A stretch of 64,000 bases of DNA from Rheum nobile. Lineage: Eukaryota; Streptophyta; Magnoliopsida; Caryophyllales; Polygonaceae. The translations under genes and the position numbers were made by a program. Numbering within the stretch: the first letter of the stretch is position 1; every line of letters starts with the position of its first letter. The stretch covers positions 4,402,001 through 4,466,000 of the forward strand of contig WOAB01000056.1 in NCBI GenBank assembly GCA_027886185.1, read 5' to 3'. The notes below the pieces were generated by a model. It was not told the DNA's origin. It saw only the letters and a list, made by a program, of their open reading frames with translations, and ran no database searches. This document shows, piece after piece, positions 1-7,944 of this stretch.

Positions 1-126
1 TAATCATAGTATATAACTATATGATATAACCATAGATATAACTATAAGATATAATCATAGTATATAACCATAGTAATAACCAAATTGGATATAACTATAA
101 GACATCCAAATTGGATATAAATAAAT
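1..126. repeat. AT-rich degenerate short tandem repeat
   Basis: Repeated variants of ATAACTATA, ATAACCATAG and GATATAA fill this stretch. No coding capacity is visible. By position it lies in the intron after exon 4 of the cyclopropane-fatty-acid synthase-like gene. Confidence 0.6.
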
Positions 127-386
127 TTGGGCGCAACCACGATGCGCCCAGGTGTTGTTTTTTTTTTTTTTTTTTCGGGGAAAAAAAAAAAACTGGGCGC
201 ATCGTGGTTGCGCCCAAGATCAACCGGTTCAGACCCAAACCGGTTCAATAATCTTTAAAAAATTATTTTTCAAAATAAAAATAATCCACCCAGACTTTGG
301 GCGCACCCTGGTTGTGCCCAAGGAATTGTTTTTTTTTTAAATAAAAAAAAACCCCCCAGTTTGGACGCATCCCGAATGCGCCCAAA
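127..386. repeat. Cluster of four short GC-rich palindromes separated by A/T homopolymers
   Basis: Positions 127-151 and 193-217 form a perfect 25 bp inverted repeat. Each arm is itself an imperfect palindrome with arms TGGGCGCA and TGCGCCCA. The spacer holds about 20 T, then CGGGG, then about 12 A, so it can extend the stem. Two more imperfect palindromes of the same type lie near 296-322 and 357-386. This stands out in an otherwise AT-rich intron. The family is unknown to me. Confidence 0.75.
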
Positions 387-452
387 CTGGGGTGCGTCGC
401 AAGAAATTGCGAGTGCAGACAATAATCCCCTTGATTAATGTACCGTCCGTAC

Positions 453-1127
453 CTGAAGCATTTGATTATTGCGAAACCATGAAAGGATGGAGAAGGCAGG
501 AAAATCCATCACTTGCTGTGAGCAACATGGCCAAATTGAAGCACATATGGGAATCTACATCATTTAATTAATTTCTAATATTATCAAAAATACCGATCAA
601 TAATTAATCAAATTAAGGACACACAAATTAAACATACTCTTGAAAAGAAAAGAAAAGAAAAGAAAATCTTACAAGATAAGTTGTTTGGAACAATTCAGAG
701 TAACCCCTTGATTTGACAAAATTGTCAAGTGTTATGTTGTCATCCATTTCTGGGTTATTTTCCAGCTCGTCAAGGTATCTACATAAGTATTCGATCATAG
801 TTTGAAATCAAAGAACAAACATACATATCAAGTAGGATCTAATATTCATAGGTAGTTCAAACTTTAAACTACAAAATAATGAGTATTAGAAAAAAAAAAA
901 CTATCTTACATGAGGACATGATTCTTGAATTTGGTCAATTCGCGGAGCATTTTCCAAAAGTAAGGATTCAAGAGGTTGCTCTTCTGTGCAAATACACTTG
1001 ATAAGCCATTTCGAGTTCCCCATTCGCATCCCAATCCTTTTTCTAAGCTCACAGAATATGACATGTCAGAGCCCTCCATCTCTATTCCAAGACTCTCAAA
1101 CAACTCCATCATATTTGGGGATGTCAC
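453..1127 (-). CDS. Cyclopropane-fatty-acyl-phospholipid synthase-like (FAD/amine-oxidase domain), exons 2, 3 and 4
   Basis: Three minus-strand exons can be placed by homology and splice sites: exon 2 at 1127-910, exon 3 at 778-673, exon 4 at 554-453. Exon 2 encodes VTSPNMMELFESLG and GCEWGTRNGLSSVFAQK. Exon 3 encodes YLDELENNPEMDDN and SRGYSELFQTTYL. Exon 4 encodes IPICASIWPCCSQQ and ends NNQMLQ. These align in order with the N-terminal amine-oxidase-like domain of plant two-domain cyclopropane fatty acid synthases. Acceptors are TGTACAG, TTATGTAG and GATGTAG; donors are GTAAG, GTAAG and GTACGG. Phases agree: exon 2 ends mid-codon (AT) and exon 3 supplies the third base. No stop interrupts any exon. 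The product is expected to bind FAD and be fused to a C-terminal S-adenosylmethionine methyltransferase, which is outside the window. The gene is incomplete here. Confidence 0.85.
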
Positions 1128-1320
1128 CTGTACATATTTATTCAAATTTATAATTCACAGTTAGTTATTTAGATAGCTCATCTAAATTGCACCATCACGG
1201 AATAAGACAAGGATCTATTTCACCATCAGGCTTAGAGAAAGTGTTTCATGGCTCCAATTCAATTGATAAGGGAAGTTCCAAGCTAGCTAGAAGTAAGAAA
1301 TAACATACCACATTGAAAAC

Positions 1321-1475
1321 TTGAAAATGAAATGTCTATTACATAAGTTTAGTGGATTATTTCTCCTATTGTCAATTGGTTTTAGGATGAAACCCCATCG
1401 AGCTTATGTGTTGGGTTTTAATGCGCATGTACTTACGAGTTGACACGTCCCGCGTCTATCGACCCACCAGACTTT
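1321..1475 (+). repeat. TRIM LTR fragment
   Basis: Contains CCTATTGTCAATTGGTTTTA and GGATGAAACCCCATCGAGCT, close to the LTRs of the TRIM elements at 8 kb and 47 kb. It ends in ACTTTATCA, where the intact 47 kb element has ACTTTAACA before its primer-binding site. No internal region or second LTR is next to it, so it is a partial copy. Confidence 0.6.
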
Positions 1476-1679
1476 ATCACTAGCTAATTGTTTGTGTTTC
1501 ATCCATCAAGGTAATTTTGGATATATATAGCATATGAACACGAATAATAACTATAACTATGTAGTATAGAAATTAATCACTAGCTAATTGTCTGTGTTTC
1601 ATCCATCAAGGTAATTTTGGATATATATATATAGCATATAAACATGAATAATAACTATAACTATGTAGTATATAAATTA
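1476..1679 (+). repeat. Two-copy tandem repeat, period 100 bp
   Basis: The unit beginning ATCACTAGCTAATTG at 1476 recurs at 1576 with few differences, one being an expanded TA run. Both units end ACTATAACTATGTAGTATA. No coding potential is seen. Confidence 0.8.
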
Positions 1680-1855
1680 AATTTGAGGGAAATTCCATTG
1701 ATGCATGGCAAAAAGTAATAATGATGATGAGTTTGACCCAAAAAATATAATGATGATAATAGTAATAAATGTTCAATATTCTGTGAGGAAATTTAGGAAT
1801 TTGTGGAGAGGAATTAGGTCAAGGGATAAAAGGAATAAAGACGAGATAAAAGAAA

Positions 1856-1987
1856 AAAAAAAAAAGAGGAGATTTTTTTGGGTCCAGAGGAGATACTAGG
1901 CTATTACAACGGGAAAAAAGAGATTCGAACTCGTGACCTATTGGTCATAGGGTGTCATGCTTATTAGTTAAGCTGAAAGGACTTGAC
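1856..1987 (-). mobile_element. tRNA-derived SINE with T-rich tail, 10-bp TSD
   Basis: The two gypsy A LTRs differ here by a 132 bp insert flanked by ATAAAAGAAA at 1846-1855 and 1988-1997. Read on the minus strand it opens with a tRNA-like head. An A-box-like CAGCTTAACTAATAAGC is followed by a B-box-like GAGTTCGAATCTC. A short body and a T-rich 3' end follow. This is the layout of plant SINEs. Internal RNA polymerase III promoter boxes are inferred from these matches. Confidence 0.7.
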
Positions 1988-2077
1988 ATAAAAGAAATTT
2001 GTTATGCTTCTATTATGTCCTTCCTCAGGTTTCAACAACATTTTTAACACATATTCCTTTATAAGCTACAAGACTAC

Positions 2078-3549
2078 TGATAACAGGTTTTTGTCGCTCT
2101 AAAAACTGCTATGCAAAATATCCAAACAAACCTTAAACCGTAGTCTTAGGTAAGTAAATGTCGAATCCACAGGGAGGCGAATTCTATCTAATTATGCAAT
2201 TCGTATGTCAAACTAAAGTAACCAAAGTTTTTTTTTGTTTGTTTAATTAATCTAAGCATGCAAAGGCAAGAATAAACTAAAGATGAATGAAATCAGTAAT
2301 GGGAAAAACACTTAGTCAAACAACATCCACTATTCGTATGACAAGTTGATCATAGATACTCATTCAAATCTCATGCAATGGTAATTCCAATTCCTTTTCA
2401 GATATAACTAATAGCACAACCAGATACTATTAGCACTAACTAATTAAACAACCCTGAAACTATCAAGATTCAGTTTAACAGCAGCTTTACGGATAGGAAT
2501 ATAGTTGGATACAATTCTAGCATAAAACAACCAGATATTATCCTAGAATGTAAATCAGTTCTCTTCTGCATGAGACTAGCACAACCAGATACTAGTACGA
2601 TGCAGTTGCTACTCTAAAATAGATATGCTCAGCCAGTAACAATCTAGATCTAGCAATCAATCAATACCAATAAACCCTAGTTGCGTCCAAATAGAGATTA
2701 TCAATATCAATCATAAGCAACTTAAGCAAGAGAAAGATAAAAACCATGCAATAGATTAAGAATAAGAATCTCATAACTTAATCCAAACGAAAGCTTCAGC
2801 GTCTGACTAAGCCAGGGAGGCTTAGTTCTTCATAACGTAGAAAGGGAAATTAGGGTTCAAAGAAAAAGATGATGGATGATAGGCAAACAAGCCTTTTCTC
2901 TACCCTAATATACTAAAGGAAATAAAAATCTAAATTAACCTAAAAACGAATTAATAAAATAATAATAATAATTAAATAAAATAAAGGAAGGAAGGAAATT
3001 AATCCCGTTTTCGGCCTTGAATCTCACAATTCTCGTTCAGCAGCCGTTCTCGGCCTCCATTTCGTGGGAGCAGCAACGGCCCAACACGGCCCAATTCAAC
3101 AAAGCACCAGCTGCTTCACGTGGGCTTCTCCTGGACGTGGGCTTCATCTTGTACGTGGGCAACCTTCAACAATTTCCAATTCAAATGCTCGCCGATGTCA
3201 CGCTGCATCATCATCCTCCAATTCATTTCCAGCTTCAATTTCACGCTCTCGGCAAATCACGCGGCTTCTCGGTGGGCTGCTTCTCCTTGCTTTCTTCACG
3301 TGGCTTTGCTTCTTCAATTGGGCCTTTCTTCCTCATCCAAACTGTGGCCCACCATCATCATAATCACGTGGCCTGTTAATTCCACTTGGGCCTAATTCAT
3401 CCAATTCGCCCATCAATTACGTGGCATTTAATTAATTACCAAACTTTGCCCCCAAACGCCATACACATTAATGTGTCTAAATCTACCCAAATGACACCAA
3501 TAAAACCTCTAATGACTCTTACTTAAGCCCTACAAAGTAGTGCTTATCA
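2078..3549 (-). mobile_element. Solo LTR (1472 bp), TSD ACTAC
   Basis: Begins TGATAACAGG and ends GCTTATCA, with ACTAC repeated at 2073-2077 and 3550-3554. It interrupts gypsy A LTR sequence that is continuous across the site in the partner LTR. On the minus strand its 3' part reads CTCCCTGTGGATTCGAC, similar to the solo LTR at 8859-10312, so a large Ty3/gypsy family (Tat-like) is likely. No open reading frame is credible. Confidence 0.82.
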
Positions 3550-3649
3550 ACTACCCCTTATACAAAAGGTATCCCTATATCTATACGAGACACATATATA
3601 CCTTACAACCTTATAATACTTCAATCTTATAAAACCTTGTCCTCAAGGT

Positions 3650-4310
3650 TTAGCCAACAAAGTCATGAAACTGACGGAACAAGTGAGCAACTGAATCCCA
3701 TGTGGCATCTTCAATTGACAAATTTGTCCAGTGAACAAGCCACTCAGTCACTGGATCACTATTCGGAAAATGCTGGAGACTAGTATCCAAGACTGCGGCC
3801 GGTGCAATTACAATGTCACCAGTAGAATTGGTAATAGATGGAGCCGAATAAGGTGTCACCTGAGGTCCGATCTTAGCCTTGAGTTGGGAGACATGATACA
3901 CGAGGTGATTTTTTTTACCCTAAAGGCAATGCCAATAGGTAAGAAACGGAGCATACTTTACTCACCACTTGATATGGGCCAAAGAAGCGGGAACTAAGGT
4001 TGAGGTTCTTGCGAAGAGCTAACGAAGTTTGTTGGTAAGGTTGGAGTTTGAGGTATACCCAATCGCTTACTTTGAAACAATGCTCAGTTCTTCTCTTATC
4101 AGCGAACTGCTTCATGCAAGTTTGAGCTTGCTGAAGATGAAGCTTACACCGCTGAAGCATATGATCCCTGGTCAATATATAATCCTCTATTGATGCGGTT
4201 GTCACCGCTTCAAGGCGAGTGCCCACTTGTGGTGGGGAGTAGTCATACAAGGCTGGGAACAGAGACATACCTAGATACGAGTGGAAGTTGGTGTTATACC
4301 ACGACTCCAC
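3650..4310 (-). pseudogene. Gypsy A integrase C-terminus and chromodomain
   Basis: Two minus-strand frames carry the end of integrase (VSDWVYLKLQPYQQTSLA, then FFGPYQVVSKV), MYHVSQLK, and a chromodomain-like end (TEWLVHWTNLSIEDATWDS). A frameshift near 3905 separates them. The DDE core is missing: sequence jumps directly to RT near 4300. Such a chromodomain is typical of chromoviruses, where it guides integration to particular chromatin. Confidence 0.75.
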
Positions 4311-4660
4311 CAGAGAAATCCATTGTCAATGTGATAACCAGCTCGTAAATCCATATTCGAGAATACACATAAGCTATGTAACTCATCCAAAAGTTCTTTA
4401 ATAAGAGGTATGTGAAATTTATTCTGTACATTCAAGTCATTCAACTGTCTATAATCGATGCAAAATCTCCATGTACAATCTTTCTTCTTAACCAACAAGG
4501 TCGGAGAAATAAAGGGGCTATGGCTTGACTGAATTGTCGAATTGTGCAACATATCTCGTACTTGCTTTTCCATCTCATTCTTTTGCAAGTAAGAGTATCT
4601 ATATGGACGTGAACAAACATGTTTAGCATCAGTTTTGAGATATATATGGTGTTCATGACC
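4271..4660 (-). pseudogene. Gypsy A reverse transcriptase, N-terminal fragment
   Basis: Shows QKNEMEKQVRDMLHNSTIQ, LLVKKKDCTWRFCIDYRQLN and MDLRAGYH, the first RT motifs of Ty3/gypsy pol. After AGYH the frame runs into integrase-derived sequence, so the catalytic YxDD motif and RNase H are deleted. An upstream in-frame stop lies in the GLPLV*GHEHH segment. Not functional. Confidence 0.75.
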
Positions 4661-4683
4661 TCATACTAGAGGAAGACCTTGGG

Positions 4684-5194
4684 TAGACTTGATCAAACAC
4701 GGGTCCTTGCTAAACCTAATTTTCCGGCTTGTTTATACGGGTCGGGCCCGGGTCAGGCTCGCTATGCGGGCTGCTAACCATGTCCGTTCCCGCCCGGTTG
4801 TCCAGGCCTGTCCGACCCACGGGCTGCCCATTTTTTGTATTTTTTTCTTTTCAAAAGGATTTTTGAATGTTTTTGTAAAAATTGGCATATATAAGAGGAA
4901 AAAACAAATAAGGTATTATACTAAGAGACAAAAAGTAGATATGAAAACAAAACACTTCGAATTTGTGATATAATCATATAAAGTAAACTGAAATTTTATA
5001 TATAAATATATAATATATAATAAATAAGTTTGGGTCGATCGGCCTGTTAGGGCTTGTTCCTTTGCCCTAACCCGATCCGCCCGTCCGGGCTGGGACAAAA
5101 GGCTCGTTAGGACTTTTACCCTTGTCCAAGTTCGTATTTTGTGTCAGGCGGGCGATACGGTCCGAGTGGGCCAACCCGATTTTGCCCAGGTCTA
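4684..5194. mobile_element. Non-autonomous hAT-like MITE (511 bp), 8-bp TSD with one mismatch
   Basis: The insert splits the gypsy A pol frame between ...LRNPKA and the GLPLV segment. Flanks are ACCTTGGG (4676-4683) and GCCTTGGG (5195-5202). Ends are TAGACTTGATCAAACACGGG and, read inward from the right, TAGACCTGGGCAAAATCGGG. Both ends are rich in GGGCC/CGGGC motifs around an AT-rich core. Eight-bp duplications and these ends fit hAT. Confidence 0.75.
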
Positions 5195-7125
5195 GCCTTG
5201 GGGTTCCTCAATACATCTGAATATTGCAACATAAGTTCATTGATGACATGAGGAGTTGCTTGTTCTATTCCACTGGCTTGAGAACACCTTGCCAGTTGAG
5301 TAATAAACAAAGGCACTTTTGGTTACAACAATTTCTATAACTTAGCACCGGACATCACCTTCAGTGATGCTCTCTCAGTTACTCCTTTCAACTCAATCTT
5401 ATGACCATCCTTGATGAAGGACAATTTCAATTGCCTGAAGTCAAATGTGAGATGGATGTAATCTCTGAACCAATCCACACCAAAACCATGTCACAACCTC
5501 CTAATTTCAAAACTCGGATGTCAAATATGAAAATATGAACTTTGTACCCTACATAATCCACTCAAAGTTCATCCAACATTGATGGCTAAACATCTTGCTT
5601 CCATTTTCTACTGCCACATACATCACATTCGCTTCTTCCGATTCAAAACCGACGGCTCTCACTACCTTGGGTCAAGAAAGCTGTGTGTACTGCCCATTCA
5701 TTTGATTTTTATAGTATTAAGAGGATTATTCTCTGTAAGAGTATAAACATAGACTTCAGGTTGTTCCTCCACAATTTTTGCAAAACTACCATATGTTTCC
5801 ATTTCCAATTCCCCAAATTCAGCGAGCTGCACTTCTTCATTTTTAGTGGCCATTAAACTGTGTATTGATTGAACCTTACACTTTTGACCCACGAAATATT
5901 TGTGACCACAACGATAACACATGCCCAAGGTTCTTCTAGGTTCTACCAATTGAAGAATAGAAGCACTAGGATTAGTGGGAACTACACCACCAATTGGGTA
6001 TGGAGAATTATTTGTAGTGTTTGGTCTATAAAGGTATCGAGGTAAGTAAATAGGTCTGTCTCGATTACTGATTTAGGGCTGGGTATTTGGTTTCCAAGAA
6101 CCACGACTCATTTTGACTATTGCCTGAATTGCGCCATGGTGTAGACGAGCTTGCTCATACACCATCACTAGTAAAGTCGGATGGCTCCACTTCACAAGTG
6201 ATTTGATCGCCTCCCTAAGACCACATATGTAACTTGAAACAAAGTAGCTTTCTAGTAAATTGGGACTGTAAGCATATACGCCATCAATTCCTCAAATCGC
6301 TCATTGTACTCCTCAATGTCCTCCCCTTGCACCAACTTATTGTATTCTTCTACCACTTGCACACCTTGTTTCTCCCCAAAACGAACACAAGTTGCTTCAC
6401 TGAGTTCTTTCCAACCAATATTCTGATTCTGCATTAGAATTCCTTGCGCCCAAATGTCAGCCTTATCATTCATGAACATCAAAGCTATATCCACCTTTTG
6501 ATTCTCTTCAATATGAAAGATGGCAAAGTATTTCTCACACTTTCGGATCCAACTTCGAGGCTTCTTACCATCAACTATAGGAAAATCAATTTTAGGAAAA
6601 CGGATGTTACCTCCCCTGTAATCCGATCCGCTTGAAAGATTTCTCTCGTTGTAATCGCGACTCTTTTCCGATGATGACGATCAAATAAACACTCTACCTT
6701 GAATTGTATTTCTTGGAATTACATTGATCCCTAGATCCGGCGCTCGTGGACTCGAATTGATTCCCACTCCTGCTGGTTGAGCTCCAAGATTTACACCTCC
6801 ATTAGTATCAAAGTGATCTTGCTCGTGCTCTCTTATGTAATTCGTTGCAGATTCACCATTTGAGCCGAAAGTTCATCTACTTTCTGATTCGTTGTTTGCT
6901 GCATCGATTCCATATGAATCCAATTTCTTCTGATTAAGTGTGGTGCTCTTCGAATTTCTTTATCTGATGTTCGATGAGTTGGTCCATATTATTCAGGCTC
7001 AAGTTCGTCGAAGTCATCCATTGCTTTGTAATCGCTTGTTGATGTTGACCAATCGCCTCCAATTTCTTCAAGCTATCCTATATAGACTTCATATGAGTAC
7101 CTTCCGCCATAGCCAAGAATTGAAA
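5195..7125 (-). pseudogene. Gypsy A gag and protease region, degraded
   Basis: The minus-strand gag fragment at 6494-6252 (GWKELSEATCVRFGEKQG, EDIEEYNERFEELMAYML) matches chromovirus gag. The fragment at 5949-5698 holds the knuckle CYRCGHKYFVGQKCK and EVYVYTLTENNPLNTIKIKG. The piece at 5316-5195 (LMLQYSDVLRNPKA) is the segment just before RT. Frames are broken by several stops and shifts. The same proteins appear in gypsy B. Confidence 0.7.
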
Positions 7126-7126
7126 G

Positions 7127-7139
7127 GCTCTGATACAAA
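7127..7139 (-). promoter_or_regulatory. Primer-binding site of gypsy A
   Basis: Minus-strand TTGTATCAGAGCC lies just inside the 5' LTR. It differs by one base from TGGTATCAGAGCC, the usual complement of initiator tRNA-Met. Confidence 0.6.
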
Positions 7140-7145
7140 TTTAGT

Positions 7146-7588
7146 TGTGAGGGAATTTAGGAATTTTTGGAGAGGAGAGCTGCCATATGAGCTCGTGACA
7201 AATGAATTAGGTAAGTTTGAGGGATAAAAGAAAAGAAGAAAAGATAAAGGGAAAGCGAAGAACATAGTAGGAATTTGTTATGATTATCTTATGTCCTTCC
7301 TTAGGGGTTCAACAACCTTTTAAGAGATATTTCGTTACCATGACTGCGCACAGTTGCATCGATCTCGACTCTAATTTTTAGATTCGAGCTCTACTGTTTC
7401 TTTAGCTTGTAAATCATTTGTAAAAATCATCTGTTGTGATGATTTAGGTATGCCTTCTTGTTTATAAGGATACTTTCTGTTTGCATGATTTTTTTTTAAA
7501 AGAGATATTTCGTTATAAGCTACAAGACTACCCCTTATACAATGGTATACCCTATGTCTATACAAGACAAATACCCTACAACCATACA
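7146..7588 (-). repeat. 5' LTR of gypsy A
   Basis: TGTGAGGGAATTTAGGAATT at the inner end and CTACAACCATACA at the outer end match the 3' LTR. It is followed by TSD TATTC. It carries its own 162 bp insert (7338-7499), absent from the partner LTR. Confidence 0.8.
7338..7499. mobile_element. 162-bp insertion with 16-bp TSD (SINE or truncated LINE)
   Basis: AAGAGATATTTCGTTA occurs at 7322-7337 and again at 7500-7515, bracketing sequence absent from the partner LTR. The insert ends with a run of T then AAA. A 16 bp duplication and a homopolymer end indicate target-primed reverse transcription. I cannot find convincing A and B boxes, so the class is open. Confidence 0.6.
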
Positions 7589-7593
7589 TATTC

Positions 7594-7944
7594 ATACCAT
7601 CAGGGCATTAATTTTTTTGGTATCTGTAATTACGTATAATTCTTTGGAATAATTGGCATTATAGATAAAGTACAAAATATTGGCCGTTTTTTATAAGGTA
7701 AAAGTTCGAAATACAAGACAAACCACTATTTGATATATCGATAGGCCGATAACTCAGCTGCCGAAAAACCGACAAATATAGTCCAAAAACAAACTTCTAG
7801 TTCAAATACAACCATCTAGTCAAAAGAAAAAAACAAACAAATGAATCAGAGTGGCTTCACAAATCATGGAGAAAGAATGAGTTTGGCAAAACATGAGTTA
7901 GAGAAACAAACTAACACAGCGTCGCAGTGCCGACGAGCAATCAG
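7594..7944. other. Intronic AT-rich stretch, nothing recognised
   Basis: No coding frame, terminal repeat or RNA motif could be recognised between gypsy A and the TRIM cluster. Confidence 0.5.

Larger units (their letters stand above)
1782..3615 (-). repeat. 3' LTR of gypsy A, split by a SINE and a solo LTR
   Basis: Starts TGTGAGGAAATTTAGGAATT, matching the other LTR at 7146. It includes TTATGTCCTTCCT, then resumes after the solo LTR with CCCCTTATAC. The inner end, near CTTACAACCTTATA, corresponds to CTACAACCATACA at 7588. Confidence 0.8.
1782..7588 (-). mobile_element. Ty3/gypsy chromovirus relic A, with 5-bp TSD TATTC
   Basis: LTRs at 1782-3615 and 7146-7588 are flanked by TATTC at 1777-1781 and 7589-7593. 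Minus-strand order is 5' LTR, primer-binding site (GTATCAGAGCC), gag with a zinc knuckle, protease remnant, reverse transcriptase fragment, integrase C-terminus with chromodomain, 3' LTR. Coding is broken throughout, and a deletion joins RT to the integrase C-terminus. Four later insertions lie inside it: 1856-1987, 2078-3549, 4684-5194 and 7338-7499. Confidence 0.88.
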
